DNA of 64,000 nt from NCBI RefSeq assembly GCF_002298975.1, contig NZ_DBMV01000031.1, positions 62,001 through 126,000 on the forward strand, in the 5' to 3' direction. Source of the DNA: Ralstonia sp. UBA689. GTDB lineage: Bacteria > Pseudomonadota > Gammaproteobacteria > Burkholderiales > Burkholderiaceae. The stretch's first letter is position 1, and the number at the start of each line of letters is the position of its first letter. The position numbers and the translations under genes are program-made. Shown one piece after another: positions 48,004-58,017 of this stretch. The notes under the pieces were generated by a model. The model was given only the letters and a program-made list of their open reading frames with translations, searched no databases and was not told the DNA's origin.

Positions 48004-49182
48004 TCAGAGCCGATTGCGGCTGCGCAGCAGATCAACCACGACCTTCGCACCGATCTCCGCCATGTTCTGCTTGAGCGTCAGATGCATCTGCGTGAAGTGT
48101 TCGCGCAGGAAGGTGGCGTTGGCGTGGTCGCTCAACTGCAGCAGCGTCTCACGTGCGAGCGCCTCAGGCGTGGCGTCGTCCTGCAGCAGTTCGGGCACGA
48201 CAAAGCGGCCAGACAGGATATTCGGCAGCCCCACATATGGCAAATAGCCCTTGCGCTTCATGATCTGCGCGGTCAGCCAGGGCACCTTATAGGTGATGAC
48301 CATCGGCTTCTTGTACAGCGCCGCCTCCAGCGTGGCCGTGCCGCTGGCGAGGAGGATCACGTCGGCCGCTTCCATGGCCGCGTGCGACTGGCCGTCGACT
48401 ACCCACAGGTGCAGGCCCGGATGCTCGGCACGCAAGGCATCGACGCGCTCGCGCAGCGTCGCACTGGCCGCTGGCAGCACGAAGGCAATGTCCGGCTCGA
48501 CCGCCTGCATGCGCGCCATGGCGGCAAACAGCGTCGGCCCGAGGTGCTTCACCTCGGAGTTGCGGCTACCCGGCAGCACCGCGACGACCTTGCTTCCCAG
48601 CGGCAGCCCCAGGCGCGTACGTGCGCCCTCCACGTCCGGCACCAGCGGAATCACGTCCGCCAGTGGATGGCCGACGTACGTGGCGGGGATACCCGCCTTG
48701 GCGTAAATCTCCGGCTCGAACGGGAACAGGCAGAGGATATGGTCGACCGCTCGGGCAATCGTCTTGATGCGCCCCGCACGCCACGCCCAGATCGACGGGC
48801 TGACGAAGTGCACCACCGGCACACCCGCCTGCCGCATGGCGATCTCGACATTGAAGTTGAAGTCCGGCGCATCGACGCCGATGAAAGCCATCGGCGGATT
48901 GGCCAGCAGATCCTGCTTGAGTTCCTTGCGGATGGTCAGGATCTCGCGGAGTTGGCCGAGCACTTCCACATAACCGTTGACCGACAACTTATGCATCGGC
49001 CAGCTCGACTGGAAGCCCTGCTCTGCCATGCGCGCACCGCCGATGCCGTTGTAGGCAATGTCGGCCGGCAGTTGCGCGCGCAGCCCCTTGAGCAGCAGTG
49101 AAGCCAGCAGGTCGCCGGACGCTTCGCCGGCCACCATACCGATGCGGCGCGCCAAGATGGCGGCCTGGGCCGGCTCGGTCAA
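48004..49182 (-). CDS. lpxB: lipid-A-disaccharide synthase
   Basis: This 392-residue GT19 glycosyltransferase joins UDP-diacylglucosamine and lipid X to make the lipid A disaccharide at the inner membrane. Family segments are MVAGEASGDLLASLLL, IGVDAPDFNF, VSPSIWAWRAGR, FPFEPEIYAKAG with YVGHPLAD, and VLPGSRNSEV. Its start overlaps the lpxA stop by 4 bases. Confidence 0.96.
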   Translation of the reverse strand: MTEPAQAAILARRIGMVAGEASGDLLASLLLKGLRAQLPADIAYNGIGGARMAEQGFQSSWPMHKLSVNGYVEVLGQLREILTIRKELKQDLLANPPMAFIGVDAPDFNFNVEIAMRQAGVPVVHFVSPSIWAWRAGRIKTIARAVDHILCLFPFEPEIYAKAGIPATYVGHPLADVIPLVPDVEGARTRLGLPLGSKVVAVLPGSRNSEVKHLGPTLFAAMARMQAVEPDIAFVLPAASATLRERVDALRAEHPGLHLWVVDGQSHAAMEAADVILLASGTATLEAALYKKPMVITYKVPWLTAQIMKRKGYLPYVGLPNILSGRFVVPELLQDDATPEALARETLLQLSDHANATFLREHFTQMHLTLKQNMAEIGAKVVVDLLRSRNRL

Positions 49183-49991
49183 CGCACGATGCCGCGCTTG
49201 GTGGCGGCGATGAAATCAGCAAACGCGGTCAGCACTTCGCGCGTCGGTACATCGTCAGTCTGCGCGATCTGCGCAGCAATCTCGGCCTTGGCCTGATCGA
49301 AGCTCAGGTCGCTCTTGTAGAGCAGCTTGTACGCCTGGCGCAGGCCGGCGATCTGTTCGGCCGTAAAGCCGCGGCGACGCAGGCCTTCGACATTGATGCC
49401 ATGCGGCGCGGCCTTGTTGCCGCCCTTGTCGCTCGCGGCGATCACGAAAGGCGGCACGTCCTGCACCAGCGCCGAGGCACCGCCCAGCATCGCATGCGCG
49501 CCGATGCGCACGAACTGGTGCACGCCCGACATGCCGCCGAGAATGGCCCAGTCGCCCACCTCCACGTGGCCGGCAATCTGCGCGTTGCTCGAAAACACCG
49601 TGTGATTGCCCACGCGGCAGTCGTGCGCGATGTGCACGTAGGCCATGATCCAGTTGTCATCGCCAATGGACGTGACACCGGCATCCTGCGCGGTGCCGGT
49701 ATGGATCGTGGTGAATTCGCGGATCGTGTTGCGATCGCCGACGATAAGCTGCGTCGGCTCGTCGCGGTACTTCATGTCCTGCGGGCGGCCGCCCACAGAC
49801 GCGAAGTGGCCGATGCTGTTGTCACGGCCCAGCGTGGTGTAGCCCTCGACCACTGTATGGTGGCCGATGCGCGTGCCCGCACCAATGCGCACATTCGGCC
49901 CGACAACCGTAAAGGCACCAATCTCGACGCTCGAATCCAGTTCGGCCTTCGGGTCGATCTGCGCTGTCGGATGGATCTTGCTCGTGCTCAT
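49179..49991 (-). CDS. lpxA: UDP-N-acetylglucosamine acyltransferase
   Basis: This 270-residue left-handed beta-helix enzyme (hexapeptide repeats from IHPTAQIDPKAELDSSVEIG to about 190, then a helical C-terminus) adds the first 3-hydroxyacyl chain of lipid A from acyl-ACP. The start at 49991 (MSTSKIHPTAQID) matches the family; an in-frame ATG at 50027 overlaps fabZ. It overlaps both neighbours by 4 bases. Confidence 0.96.
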   Translation of the reverse strand: MSTSKIHPTAQIDPKAELDSSVEIGAFTVVGPNVRIGAGTRIGHHTVVEGYTTLGRDNSIGHFASVGGRPQDMKYRDEPTQLIVGDRNTIREFTTIHTGTAQDAGVTSIGDDNWIMAYVHIAHDCRVGNHTVFSSNAQIAGHVEVGDWAILGGMSGVHQFVRIGAHAMLGGASALVQDVPPFVIAASDKGGNKAAPHGINVEGLRRRGFTAEQIAGLRQAYKLLYKSDLSFDQAKAEIAAQIAQTDDVPTREVLTAFADFIAATKRGIVR

Positions 49992-50482
49992 GCAGCACCC
50001 TTCGGCTCGTCCTTGACGATCGCACACATGATTTCGGCCTCGGCGGCCAGTTTGTCTTCCACCATGGCGAAGACCTTGAACTTCCAGAAGCCACGCTTGC
50101 CGCGCAGCACCTCCGCGTGCAGGCAGAGTTGATCGCCAGGCACGACCTGTTGCTTGAAACGTGCTGCGTCAATGGCCGTGAACAGGTAGAGATCGTTGTC
50201 GTTGCGCTCGTGGTCGGGCTCGCCGAACGTCAGCAGCGCGGCGGTCTGCGCCAGCGCTTCGAGAATCAACACGCCCGGCATTACCGGATGCCCCGGGAAG
50301 TGGCCGTTGAAGAACGGCTCGTTGAACGTCACGTTCTTGATGGCCTTGATGCGCTTGCCCGATTCAAACTCGACCACGCGATCGACCAGCAGCATCGGGT
50401 AGCGATGCGGCAGCAGGTCGAGGATCTTCTTGATGTTGAAATCGCTGACGAGGCTCGTCGTCGCGTTAGATGCTTCAGTCAT
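49988..50482 (-). CDS. fabZ: 3-hydroxyacyl-ACP dehydratase FabZ
   Basis: This 164-residue hot-dog-fold dehydratase of fatty acid synthesis has catalytic H61 in NGHFPGHPVMPGVL and E75 in ILEALAQ. It competes with LpxA and LpxD for 3-hydroxyacyl-ACP, which explains its place between lpxD and lpxA. It overlaps both by 4 bases. Confidence 0.96.
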   Translation of the reverse strand: MTEASNATTSLVSDFNIKKILDLLPHRYPMLLVDRVVEFESGKRIKAIKNVTFNEPFFNGHFPGHPVMPGVLILEALAQTAALLTFGEPDHERNDNDLYLFTAIDAARFKQQVVPGDQLCLHAEVLRGKRGFWKFKVFAMVEDKLAAEAEIMCAIVKDEPKGAA

Positions 50483-51552
50483 GATTCTTTTCGCAGGTCT
50501 TTGACCTGCTGTTCCAGTTGTTGCAACCGTTCGCGCATGCGCGTCAGGCCTCGGACGATGGCCGCGTTACGTTCCCAATCGCCGTGCGGCATGAATGGGA
50601 AGACGCTCGTGAAGTGACCACCGGGTTTGGTGATGGATTTGGTGATGGACGTACCGCCCGACACGGTCACACGATCCGCAATCGTCAGGTGGCCAGCAAA
50701 ATTGGCCGCCCCGCCGATGATGCAGTAACGCCCGATCTTCGTGCTGCCCGAGATGGCCGCGCAGCCTGCGATGACGGTGTACGCACCGACATGCACGTTG
50801 TGCGCGATCTGCACCTGGTTGTCGATCTTGCAACCCTGCTCGACCACCGTGTCAGCCATGGCGCCACGATCGATGGCGGTGTTGGCGCCAATCTCCACGT
50901 CGTCGCCGATCACGGCCCGGCCGGTCTGCGGAATCTTCACCCACTCACCGCCCTGCGGGCCGAAGTCAGGTGCGAAGCCAAAGCCGTCGGCACCGATCAC
51001 CACACCGCTGTGCAGAATGCAGCGCGCACCGACCACGCAGCCGTGGTAGATCGAAACGTTAGCGTAGAGCAGCGTGTCGTCGCCAATGCGAGCGTCTGCC
51101 CCGATGAAGCTGTTGCCGGCGATGCGGACACGCTCGCCTAGTACCGCGCCCGCTTCGATGGTCACATTCGGGCCGATCGAGCACGAGGCCGGCACGATGG
51201 CGCCCGCTCCCACGCTGACGCTCGGGTGGATGCCCGGCACCACAGGCCGCCCCGCCAGCGCGACGAAACGCTGGGCAACGCGGGCAAATGCGGCATAGGG
51301 GTTGGCCGCCACGAGCCAATTGCGGCCAGCGGCATGTCCTTGGGCCGCGAGCGTCTCCAGATCGCGAGGCGACACGATGATCGCACCCGCGCCAGAGCTC
51401 ACGGCCTGATTGAGATACAGCGGATTGGAAAGGAAAGCGAGTTGATCCGCGCCGGCCTGGTCCAGTGGCGCGATCGACTTGACGATCAGGCCTGCGTCAC
51501 CCTGGACGGTCGCGCCGAGCAACGCGGCAAGTTCACCAAGCGAAAACGACAT
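50479..51552 (-). CDS. lpxD: UDP-3-O-acylglucosamine N-acyltransferase
   Basis: This 357-residue enzyme puts the second 3-hydroxyacyl chain on the lipid A precursor. An N-terminal uridine-binding domain (LGELAALLG to about 100) precedes a hexapeptide-repeat beta-helix with the catalytic HSGVVIGADGFGF and a C-terminal helix. The start at 51552 (MSFSLGELAAL) fits; the ATG further upstream would extend past the skp stop. It is 10 bases after skp. Confidence 0.96.
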   Translation of the reverse strand: MSFSLGELAALLGATVQGDAGLIVKSIAPLDQAGADQLAFLSNPLYLNQAVSSGAGAIIVSPRDLETLAAQGHAAGRNWLVAANPYAAFARVAQRFVALAGRPVVPGIHPSVSVGAGAIVPASCSIGPNVTIEAGAVLGERVRIAGNSFIGADARIGDDTLLYANVSIYHGCVVGARCILHSGVVIGADGFGFAPDFGPQGGEWVKIPQTGRAVIGDDVEIGANTAIDRGAMADTVVEQGCKIDNQVQIAHNVHVGAYTVIAGCAAISGSTKIGRYCIIGGAANFAGHLTIADRVTVSGGTSITKSITKPGGHFTSVFPFMPHGDWERNAAIVRGLTRMRERLQQLEQQVKDLRKES

Positions 51553-51562
51553 TGGAACAACC

Positions 51563-52117
51563 TCATTTCGCCGATTGCGAGCCATTCAGTTGCTTGAGCA
51601 CATCGTCCGTGATGTCGATGCGCGGGTTCACGTACACAGCTTCCTGCACGATCAGATCGTACTTGCGTTGCTCGGCAATCTGACGAATCACGCGGTTAGC
51701 GCGCTCAAGCACCTGGGCCAACTCCTCATTGCGACGCTGGTTCAGGTCTTCACGGAACTCGCGCTGCTTGCGCTGGAAGTCGCGATCCAGGTCGGACAGC
51801 TCGCGCTGACGACGCGTGCGGTCGGCATCGGCCAGCACGGCCGAGTCCTTGTCCAGCTTATCGGACATGCTCTTGAGCTTGGCCGCCAGGTCTTGCAACT
51901 CGCGATCGCGCTTGGCGAACTCAGCTTCGAGCTTGGCCTGCGCAGCCTTGGCCGGCTGCGAATCGCGCAGAATGCGCTCGGAATTGACGGCGGCGATGCG
52001 AGCTTCCTGCGCGGCGGCCGGCAGCACAAAGCTGGCGGCGGCAAGCGCGGCAAAAGCAACAGACACGCCCAAGCGGGACAACGTGATGCGCGTGGATTTC
52101 ATGATGAATGCAGTCAT
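51563..52117 (-). CDS. skp: periplasmic chaperone Skp/OmpH
   Basis: This 184-residue OmpH-family chaperone carries unfolded outer-membrane proteins across the periplasm. It has a signal peptide (about 1-36, ending PAAAQ) and long charged coiled-coil helices (about 55-150) that make the tentacles of the trimer. The start is set at 52117, where ATG overlaps the bamA stop as TAATG; an ATG at 52102 that gives MKSTRITLSRLG is equally plausible as a signal-peptide start. It lies directly downstream of bamA. Confidence 0.93.
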   Translation of the reverse strand: MTAFIMKSTRITLSRLGVSVAFAALAAASFVLPAAAQEARIAAVNSERILRDSQPAKAAQAKLEAEFAKRDRELQDLAAKLKSMSDKLDKDSAVLADADRTRRQRELSDLDRDFQRKQREFREDLNQRRNEELAQVLERANRVIRQIAEQRKYDLIVQEAVYVNPRIDITDDVLKQLNGSQSAK

Positions 52118-54411
52118 TAGAATGCGGTCCCGATCTGGAACTGGAAGCGTTGGGTCTGGTCTTCGGCCTTCCTCTTGATGGGGAAGCCCATGCTGATCTT
52201 CAGCGGACCAATCGGCGACAGCCACGACAGGCCGAAACCGGTGGAATAGCGCATATCGCCAACCTTGAACGGCTGACCTTCGGCAAACACGTTACCGTAG
52301 TCGAAGAACGTGAACAGGCGCACAGTGCGATCCACGCCCGAGCCCGGCAGCGGGAAGATGAATTCCACGTTACCGACGAACTTGCTGGCACCACCGATGG
52401 CCACGCCGTTCGCGTCGCGCGGGCCCAGCGTGCTGGTCTCGTACCCGCGCACCGAGCCGATACCGCCGGCGTAGTAGTTCTTGAAGATCGGGAAGTCCTT
52501 GCCGCCGTAGCCGTGGCCGTAGCCGATTTCGTTGTTGAACGCCAGTGTGAACGATTTCGACACCGGGTAGAACCACTGGTGCTGGTAATACGCGCGGTAG
52601 TACGTGATGCCGCCAGGAGCACCAACTTCCAAATTAGCCTGCTGATAGCGGCCACGTGTTGGGACCAGGGCGCTGTCACGCTGGTCCTTGGACCAGCCGA
52701 CGGTAAGCGGGAAGCTGTTGGTAATACGGCCGTTCTTGGCGACCCAGTTCTGGTACGCCAGTGGGGTGTTGCTCGTCACGTCGATCGTCGTGCGCTCGTA
52801 GCCCAGGCCGAAGAACACGGTGTCGGTTTCCGAGAACGGCACGCCAAACTTGAGGTTGCCGCCCTCTTGCACAACGCGATAGTCCTGGTCACCCGTGTAA
52901 TACAGCGGACGATACGTGCGGTAGTACAGCTCGGTCGAGCGGCTGATGCCATCGGTCGTGAAGTACGGATCGTACTGCGTGACGGCGATCGTGCGGTTCG
53001 CCTTGGACGTGTTCACGTCCAGGCCCACGCTGGTACCGGAACCGAACACGTTGTCCTGGCGAATACCGGCCGACAGCACCAGCTTGTCGGTCGACGAGAA
53101 ACCCACGCCCAGGTTGATCTGGCCCGTCGGCTTTTCAGTCACGTTAACGTTCACATCCACCTGGTCGGACGTGCCCGGAACGTCTTCGGTGGTGATGTTC
53201 GCGTCGGTGAAGTAACCCGTGCGATTGATACGATTCTGAGAGAGCTGCAGCTTCTCGCCATCGAACCACGAGGCCTCCATCTGGCGCATCTCGCGGCGCA
53301 CGACCTCATCGCGCGTCTTGCTGTTGCCGACCACATTGACGCGACGCACATAGACGCGGCGGCCCGGGTCGACCACCAGCGTGAGTGCGACCACGCGGTT
53401 CTTCTGGTCGATCTGCGGCTGCGGATTGATGGTGGCGAAGGCGTAGCCGTACGTACCGAGCAAGTCGGTGATCGCCTTGGTGGTAGCCGACAGCTTGGCC
53501 GACGAGAACACATCGCCCTGCTTGAGCTTGATGAGCTTCTCCATCTCGGCCTGCTTGCCGAGCAGCTCGCCGGTCAGCTTGATGTCCGATACCTTGTACT
53601 GCTCACCCTCGTGGATGTTCAGCGTCAGGTAGATATCCTTCTTGTCCGGCGTGATGGAAACCTGGGTCGACTCGATGGCGAACTCCAGGTAGCCGCGGTC
53701 CAGGTAAAACGAGCGCAGCGCTTCCAGGTCGGCCGTGAGCTTCTGCTTGGAGTACAGATCGTTCTTGGTGTACCACGACAGCCAGTTGGGCGTGGACAAT
53801 TGCATCTCGTCGCGCAGGTCGCCTTCCTTGAAGGCCTTGTTGCCGACGATGTTGATCTGGCGAATCTTGGCCGTCGGCCCTTCGTCCACGGTGAAGGTGA
53901 TCGACACGCGATTTGCGTCGACCGGCGTGACGGTGGTCGACACGTCGGCTGCGTAGTAGCCGCGCGAGACATACTGGCGCTTGATTTCCTGCTCGGCGCG
54001 GTCGATCAGCGACTTGTCGTAGTAGCGGGCTTCGGCCACGCCCACGCCGCGCAGCGTGCGACGCAGAGCTTCCTTGTCGAACTCCTTGAAGCCGATGAAC
54101 TCAAGCTGCGAGATGGCCGGACGCTCTTCCACGCGCACCACCAGCACGTTGCCTTCGGCGCGAATCTGCACGTCCTTGAAGAAGCCGGTGTTGTAGAGCG
54201 CGCGGATCGATTCGGCGCCCTTATCGTCGGTGAAGGTCTCACCCACCTTCACGGGCAGATAGCCGAACACGGTGCCCGGCTCGACGCGCTGCACCCCCTC
54301 CACGCGAATGTCCTTGACGACGAACGGCTCCACTGCATGAGCCTGACCGGTAGTCACGGTCAGCACGGAGGCCGCCAGCACGCTGAGCGGGAAGCGATGT
54401 TGTCTGATCAA
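52117..54411 (-). CDS. bamA: outer membrane protein assembly factor BamA
   Basis: This 764-residue Omp85 protein has a signal peptide ending at about residue 26 (GQAHA), five POTRA repeats (VVKDIRVEGVQRVEPGTVFG at the first) to about 420, and a C-terminal 16-strand barrel ending in Phe (FQFQIGTAF). The barrel has the conserved VRGY motif, seen here as GSVRGYETSTLGPRD. It is the core of the machine that inserts barrel proteins in the outer membrane. It is 102 bases downstream of rseP. Confidence 0.97.
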   Translation of the reverse strand: MIRQHRFPLSVLAASVLTVTTGQAHAVEPFVVKDIRVEGVQRVEPGTVFGYLPVKVGETFTDDKGAESIRALYNTGFFKDVQIRAEGNVLVVRVEERPAISQLEFIGFKEFDKEALRRTLRGVGVAEARYYDKSLIDRAEQEIKRQYVSRGYYAADVSTTVTPVDANRVSITFTVDEGPTAKIRQINIVGNKAFKEGDLRDEMQLSTPNWLSWYTKNDLYSKQKLTADLEALRSFYLDRGYLEFAIESTQVSITPDKKDIYLTLNIHEGEQYKVSDIKLTGELLGKQAEMEKLIKLKQGDVFSSAKLSATTKAITDLLGTYGYAFATINPQPQIDQKNRVVALTLVVDPGRRVYVRRVNVVGNSKTRDEVVRREMRQMEASWFDGEKLQLSQNRINRTGYFTDANITTEDVPGTSDQVDVNVNVTEKPTGQINLGVGFSSTDKLVLSAGIRQDNVFGSGTSVGLDVNTSKANRTIAVTQYDPYFTTDGISRSTELYYRTYRPLYYTGDQDYRVVQEGGNLKFGVPFSETDTVFFGLGYERTTIDVTSNTPLAYQNWVAKNGRITNSFPLTVGWSKDQRDSALVPTRGRYQQANLEVGAPGGITYYRAYYQHQWFYPVSKSFTLAFNNEIGYGHGYGGKDFPIFKNYYAGGIGSVRGYETSTLGPRDANGVAIGGASKFVGNVEFIFPLPGSGVDRTVRLFTFFDYGNVFAEGQPFKVGDMRYSTGFGLSWLSPIGPLKISMGFPIKRKAEDQTQRFQFQIGTAF

Positions 54412-54513
54412 TCTAATCCCCTAATTGGATCCAGTTGGAATCCACTTCCGAGTGTTTTCAAAACCCTGGGTTGCCCGCTCATGCCAGGCAAAACGATGAG
54501 GCTTGCGACACAT

Positions 54514-55902
54514 CTAGCCCCGAGTCAGGAACAGCCGACTCAGATCGTTATACAAGGCGAGCGAAGTGAGAAGCAGGATGCAGGCGACGCCGATCTTTTG
54601 AAGGACCGCTTGCCAGGATTCCGGCACGGGTCTGCCTGTCAAAAATTCCACGCAATAATACAGCAAATGCCCCCCATCCAATACCGGAACGGGCAACAAG
54701 TTCAGCACGCCAAGGCTGACGCTGATCAACGCAAGAAAGCCCACAAACGTCTGCCAGCCAAGGCTTGCCGCCTTGCCCGCGAAGTCGGCCACCGTGATCG
54801 GACCGCTCAGGTTCTGCAGCGAAGCCTGCCCCACGATCATCTTGCCCAGCACCTCCAACGACAGCACCGAGGTTTGCCAGACTTCGCGCACCGCATGCGC
54901 CAATGCGGCACTCGGCTCGTCGCGGATAAGCGTCGTTTCCACCTTCTGATGGAGTTGCGCACCCAGCTTGCCGATTTTCGGCCCGTTCGGGTTCTTGGGA
55001 TCGACCTCGGCATCTGGGCGAACGGGCAGCGTCATTGGCTCGCCGTTGCGCAGGATGTCGATCGAGGCGTTCTGCTCCGGCATGGCGCGAATCCAGCGGA
55101 TGAGATCCGTCGCCTGGTCGGCGGACTGTCCCGCGAAGCGGACGATCTGGTCGCCGGCGCGCAACCCGCCACGTTCCGCCGCACTGCCGCGCAGGACATC
55201 GACAATGGTGACCGGACCGCCAAGCAGGCGCAGGCCGATCTGGTCGATCACGTCGGCCTGGGGCGTACGGGCCGCGCTCGGCAAGCCGTGCAGGCGAACT
55301 GAGCGCTCAACCCCGTCGGTGCCGCGCACCTGCACCAGGGCATCATGCCCGCCTATGCCGGCGGCATACAGGCGCATACGGACGTCGCTCCAACTCCGTA
55401 CGGGGCTAGGAGCCTCGTTCTCGGTGCCAATGGCGACGACGCGGTCCTTCGCGCGCAGATCCGCCTGGGCGGCAACACTGCCCGGCGGCGGCGCCCCGAG
55501 GATAGGCAGCGGCTCGACCGCCCCAACCCACGCCAGCACGGCATACAGAACGATCGCCAGCAGAAAGTTGGCGATGGGACCAGCAGCCACGATGGCAAAT
55601 CGCTTGTAGACGGGCTGGTGGTCAAAGGTACGCGGCAGCTCTTCCGGCAGGATGGGCGGGTCCTTCTCAGGGTCTCGCGAGTCCTCACCCAGCATCTTGA
55701 CGTAACCGCCCAGGGGGACCGCGCAGATCGTCCATTCGGTGCGATCCGAACCACGGCCGACATAGCGAAACAGCACCTTGCCGAAGCCGACGGAGAACCG
55801 CAGCACCTTCACGCCGCACAGGCGCGCGACGCTGTAGTGTCCCAGTTCATGAATGACGATCAGTACCGCGATCGCAAAGACAAACGCTAAAACGGTCTGC
55901 AA
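54514..55902 (-). CDS. rseP: RseP, site-2 protease (regulator of sigma-E pathway)
   Basis: This 462-residue intramembrane zinc metalloprotease has HELGH at about 18-22 and the second metal motif LDGGHLLYY near 400. Two PDZ-type domains lie between (about 115-280; VTIVDVLRGSAAERGGLRAGD is in the second). It cuts anti-sigma factors and signal peptides inside the membrane. It is placed between dxr and bamA, its usual position. Confidence 0.96.
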   Translation of the reverse strand: MQTVLAFVFAIAVLIVIHELGHYSVARLCGVKVLRFSVGFGKVLFRYVGRGSDRTEWTICAVPLGGYVKMLGEDSRDPEKDPPILPEELPRTFDHQPVYKRFAIVAAGPIANFLLAIVLYAVLAWVGAVEPLPILGAPPPGSVAAQADLRAKDRVVAIGTENEAPSPVRSWSDVRMRLYAAGIGGHDALVQVRGTDGVERSVRLHGLPSAARTPQADVIDQIGLRLLGGPVTIVDVLRGSAAERGGLRAGDQIVRFAGQSADQATDLIRWIRAMPEQNASIDILRNGEPMTLPVRPDAEVDPKNPNGPKIGKLGAQLHQKVETTLIRDEPSAALAHAVREVWQTSVLSLEVLGKMIVGQASLQNLSGPITVADFAGKAASLGWQTFVGFLALISVSLGVLNLLPVPVLDGGHLLYYCVEFLTGRPVPESWQAVLQKIGVACILLLTSLALYNDLSRLFLTRG

Positions 55903-55990
55903 GAACCTTCTCCGGATTCACTGATGGGCGCGCACGGGCCCGGCACGCGTGAGCGCATTATGTTACCTGCTTGCGCTGACGGACCACTTG

Positions 55991-57181
55991 TCACGCAGCG
56001 GGCAGATGCGCGCACACCGTCGCGATATAGCGCTTGGCTTGGCTGCGCGCCTGCGCATCGGCAGCAAAGACCGTGTCGAGCGAATCCGCCTGCACGATAG
56101 ACGCACGCGCCAGCGTATCGCCTACCACAGCGGCAATATCCGTAAACCGGATGCGGCGCCGCAAAAATGCCTCGACCGCCACTTCGTTGGCTGCATTCAG
56201 CACAGCAGGTGCCGTGCCACCGGCGCGCAGCGCATCAAATGCCAGCGCCAGGCATGGGAAGCGGTGCAGGTCCGGCGCCTCGAAAGTCAGCGTGCCGGTG
56301 GCGGCAAGGTCCAGCAGCGGGACGCCCGCCTCGATGCGTTCTGGATAGGCCAGTCCGTAGGCAATCGGCGTACGCATGTCGGGGTTGCCGAGCTGCGCCA
56401 GCACCGAGCCATCGTCGTAACCGACCATCGAATGAATCACGCTCTGCGGGTGAATCAACACCTCAAGGCTTTCGACTGGCACGCCGAACAGCCAGAACGC
56501 CTCGATCACCTCCAGCCCCTTGTTCATCATGGTGGCGGAGTCGACCGAGATCTTGCGCCCCATGACCCAGTTCGGGTGGGCGCAGGCTTGGTCGGGTGTG
56601 ACATCGGCGAGGGTGTCGACAGCGCGCGTGCGAAACGGCCCGCCCGAGGCCGTCAGGATGATGCGCGACACGCCTCGCCCGAACTGCGGGGCCTGCTGCG
56701 GCAGACACTGGAAGATGGCGTTGTGCTCGCTGTCGATCGGCAACACGGTTGCGCCATGCTGATGCACGGCATCCATGAACAGCGCGCCGGACATCACCAA
56801 AGCTTCCTTGTTGGCCAGCAGTACGCGCTTGCCCGCTCGCACCGCGGCCAGCGTCGGGCGCAGGCCAGCCGCACCGACGATCGCCGCCATCACTGCGTCG
56901 CAATCGGAATGGGCAGCCGCCTCTTCCAGCGCTTCGGCGCCAAAGCGGATGTCGATACCGGCGGCATCGGTGCCAAGCAACTCGCGCAACGTATCGGCTG
57001 CGGCCGCGGAGCCGAGCACCGCCATCTGCGGGCGGAACTCGCGGCACAGCGCGGCCAGCTTGTCAGCCTGCGCGTTGGCGGTCAGTGCAAATATGCGGTA
57101 CTTGTCAGGATGTCGGCGCACCACGTCGAGTGTGCTGTCGCCGATGGAGCCGGTGGCGCCAAGAACGGTCAAGCGCATCAT
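55991..57181 (-). CDS. dxr: 1-deoxy-D-xylulose 5-phosphate reductoisomerase
   Basis: This 396-residue enzyme makes MEP, the committed step of the non-mevalonate isoprenoid path, using NADPH. It has the N-terminal nucleotide motif GATGSIGDST, VLLANKEALVMSG and the metal/substrate block VDSEHNAIFQCL. It starts MMRLTV; the second Met is also possible. It is 14 bases after cdsA and 88 bases before rseP. Confidence 0.96.
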   Translation of the reverse strand: MMRLTVLGATGSIGDSTLDVVRRHPDKYRIFALTANAQADKLAALCREFRPQMAVLGSAAAADTLRELLGTDAAGIDIRFGAEALEEAAAHSDCDAVMAAIVGAAGLRPTLAAVRAGKRVLLANKEALVMSGALFMDAVHQHGATVLPIDSEHNAIFQCLPQQAPQFGRGVSRIILTASGGPFRTRAVDTLADVTPDQACAHPNWVMGRKISVDSATMMNKGLEVIEAFWLFGVPVESLEVLIHPQSVIHSMVGYDDGSVLAQLGNPDMRTPIAYGLAYPERIEAGVPLLDLAATGTLTFEAPDLHRFPCLALAFDALRAGGTAPAVLNAANEVAVEAFLRRRIRFTDIAAVVGDTLARASIVQADSLDTVFAADAQARSQAKRYIATVCAHLPAA

Positions 57182-57195
57182 GTTCGTCAGACGCC

Positions 57196-58014
57196 TTAGG
57201 AAATCAGCAGCGCGGCCAGCGGAAACACCGGCAGCAGCGCATCAATGCGGTCAAGCACGCCACCGTGGCCAGGCAGCAGGCGACTGCTGTCCTTCATGCC
57301 GACCTGACGCTTGAGCAGGGATTCAAACAGATCGCCGCCAACGCTTGCAGCCACCAGCAGAATAGTCAGCGCCAAGGCGACGACCGCGCCGTGCTGATCG
57401 AATGCGCGAGAAAACCACGTCGGGGCAAACCAGTGCGTAACGCCGGCTACGGTGGCAATCACCGTCACCAACACCGCGCCACCGATCGCACCTTCCCAAG
57501 ACTTGCCAGGACTGATGGTCGGCGCCAGCTTGCGATGGCCGATCGCCTTGCCGACGAAATACGCGCCCACGTCCGCCGCCCATACGAGCACTGCCACGGA
57601 CAACAGGAATGCAATCCCCTCAGCACGCAGTGCGCTGACCGCATGCACGAACGCCGGCAGGATCACCCAGCCCAGCAGCGTAAACACCACCTGGCGGCCG
57701 CCGCGCAACTCTCGCACGCCACCAGCCAGCAGCACCCAGGCCACGGCCCACGCCGCCACTGCAAGGTAGAACAGCGGGCGAACGTCGCCACGCGCCGGAA
57801 TGTCGTGCCACGCGATTGTCAGCATGACGACCACGACGGCATACAGCACCGGCCCCCACCAGCCAGGCAAGCGCACTAGGCGACCCCATTCCCAGGCAGC
57901 GAGCGCGGCAAACACCATCACCAGCCCGGCCAGGCCGGCGGGTGGCGCGAAGAACAGAATGGGCAGGATGACAATCAGCAGGCAGACAGCGGTAATAACG
58001 CGAGTCAGCAGCAT
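57196..58014 (-). CDS. cdsA: phosphatidate cytidylyltransferase
   Basis: This 272-residue membrane enzyme has about eight helices and makes CDP-diacylglycerol from phosphatidate and CTP. The family signature near the C-terminus is present: VGMKDSSRLLPGHGGVLDRIDALLP region (SRLLPGHGGVLDRID core, about 242-256), and before it GHRKLAPTISPGKSWEG. It starts 3 bases after uppS. Confidence 0.95.
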   Translation of the reverse strand: MLLTRVITAVCLLIVILPILFFAPPAGLAGLVMVFAALAAWEWGRLVRLPGWWGPVLYAVVVVMLTIAWHDIPARGDVRPLFYLAVAAWAVAWVLLAGGVRELRGGRQVVFTLLGWVILPAFVHAVSALRAEGIAFLLSVAVLVWAADVGAYFVGKAIGHRKLAPTISPGKSWEGAIGGAVLVTVIATVAGVTHWFAPTWFSRAFDQHGAVVALALTILLVAASVGGDLFESLLKRQVGMKDSSRLLPGHGGVLDRIDALLPVFPLAALLIS

Positions 58015-58017
58015 GTG

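Noticed and set aside
52108..55302. Open frame of over 1000 codons on the plus strand, antisense to bamA and rseP
   Set aside because: It lies opposite two certain genes in high-GC sequence with strong third-position bias, which keeps antisense frames open. Its product is rich in His, Arg and Val repeats with no recognisable domain.
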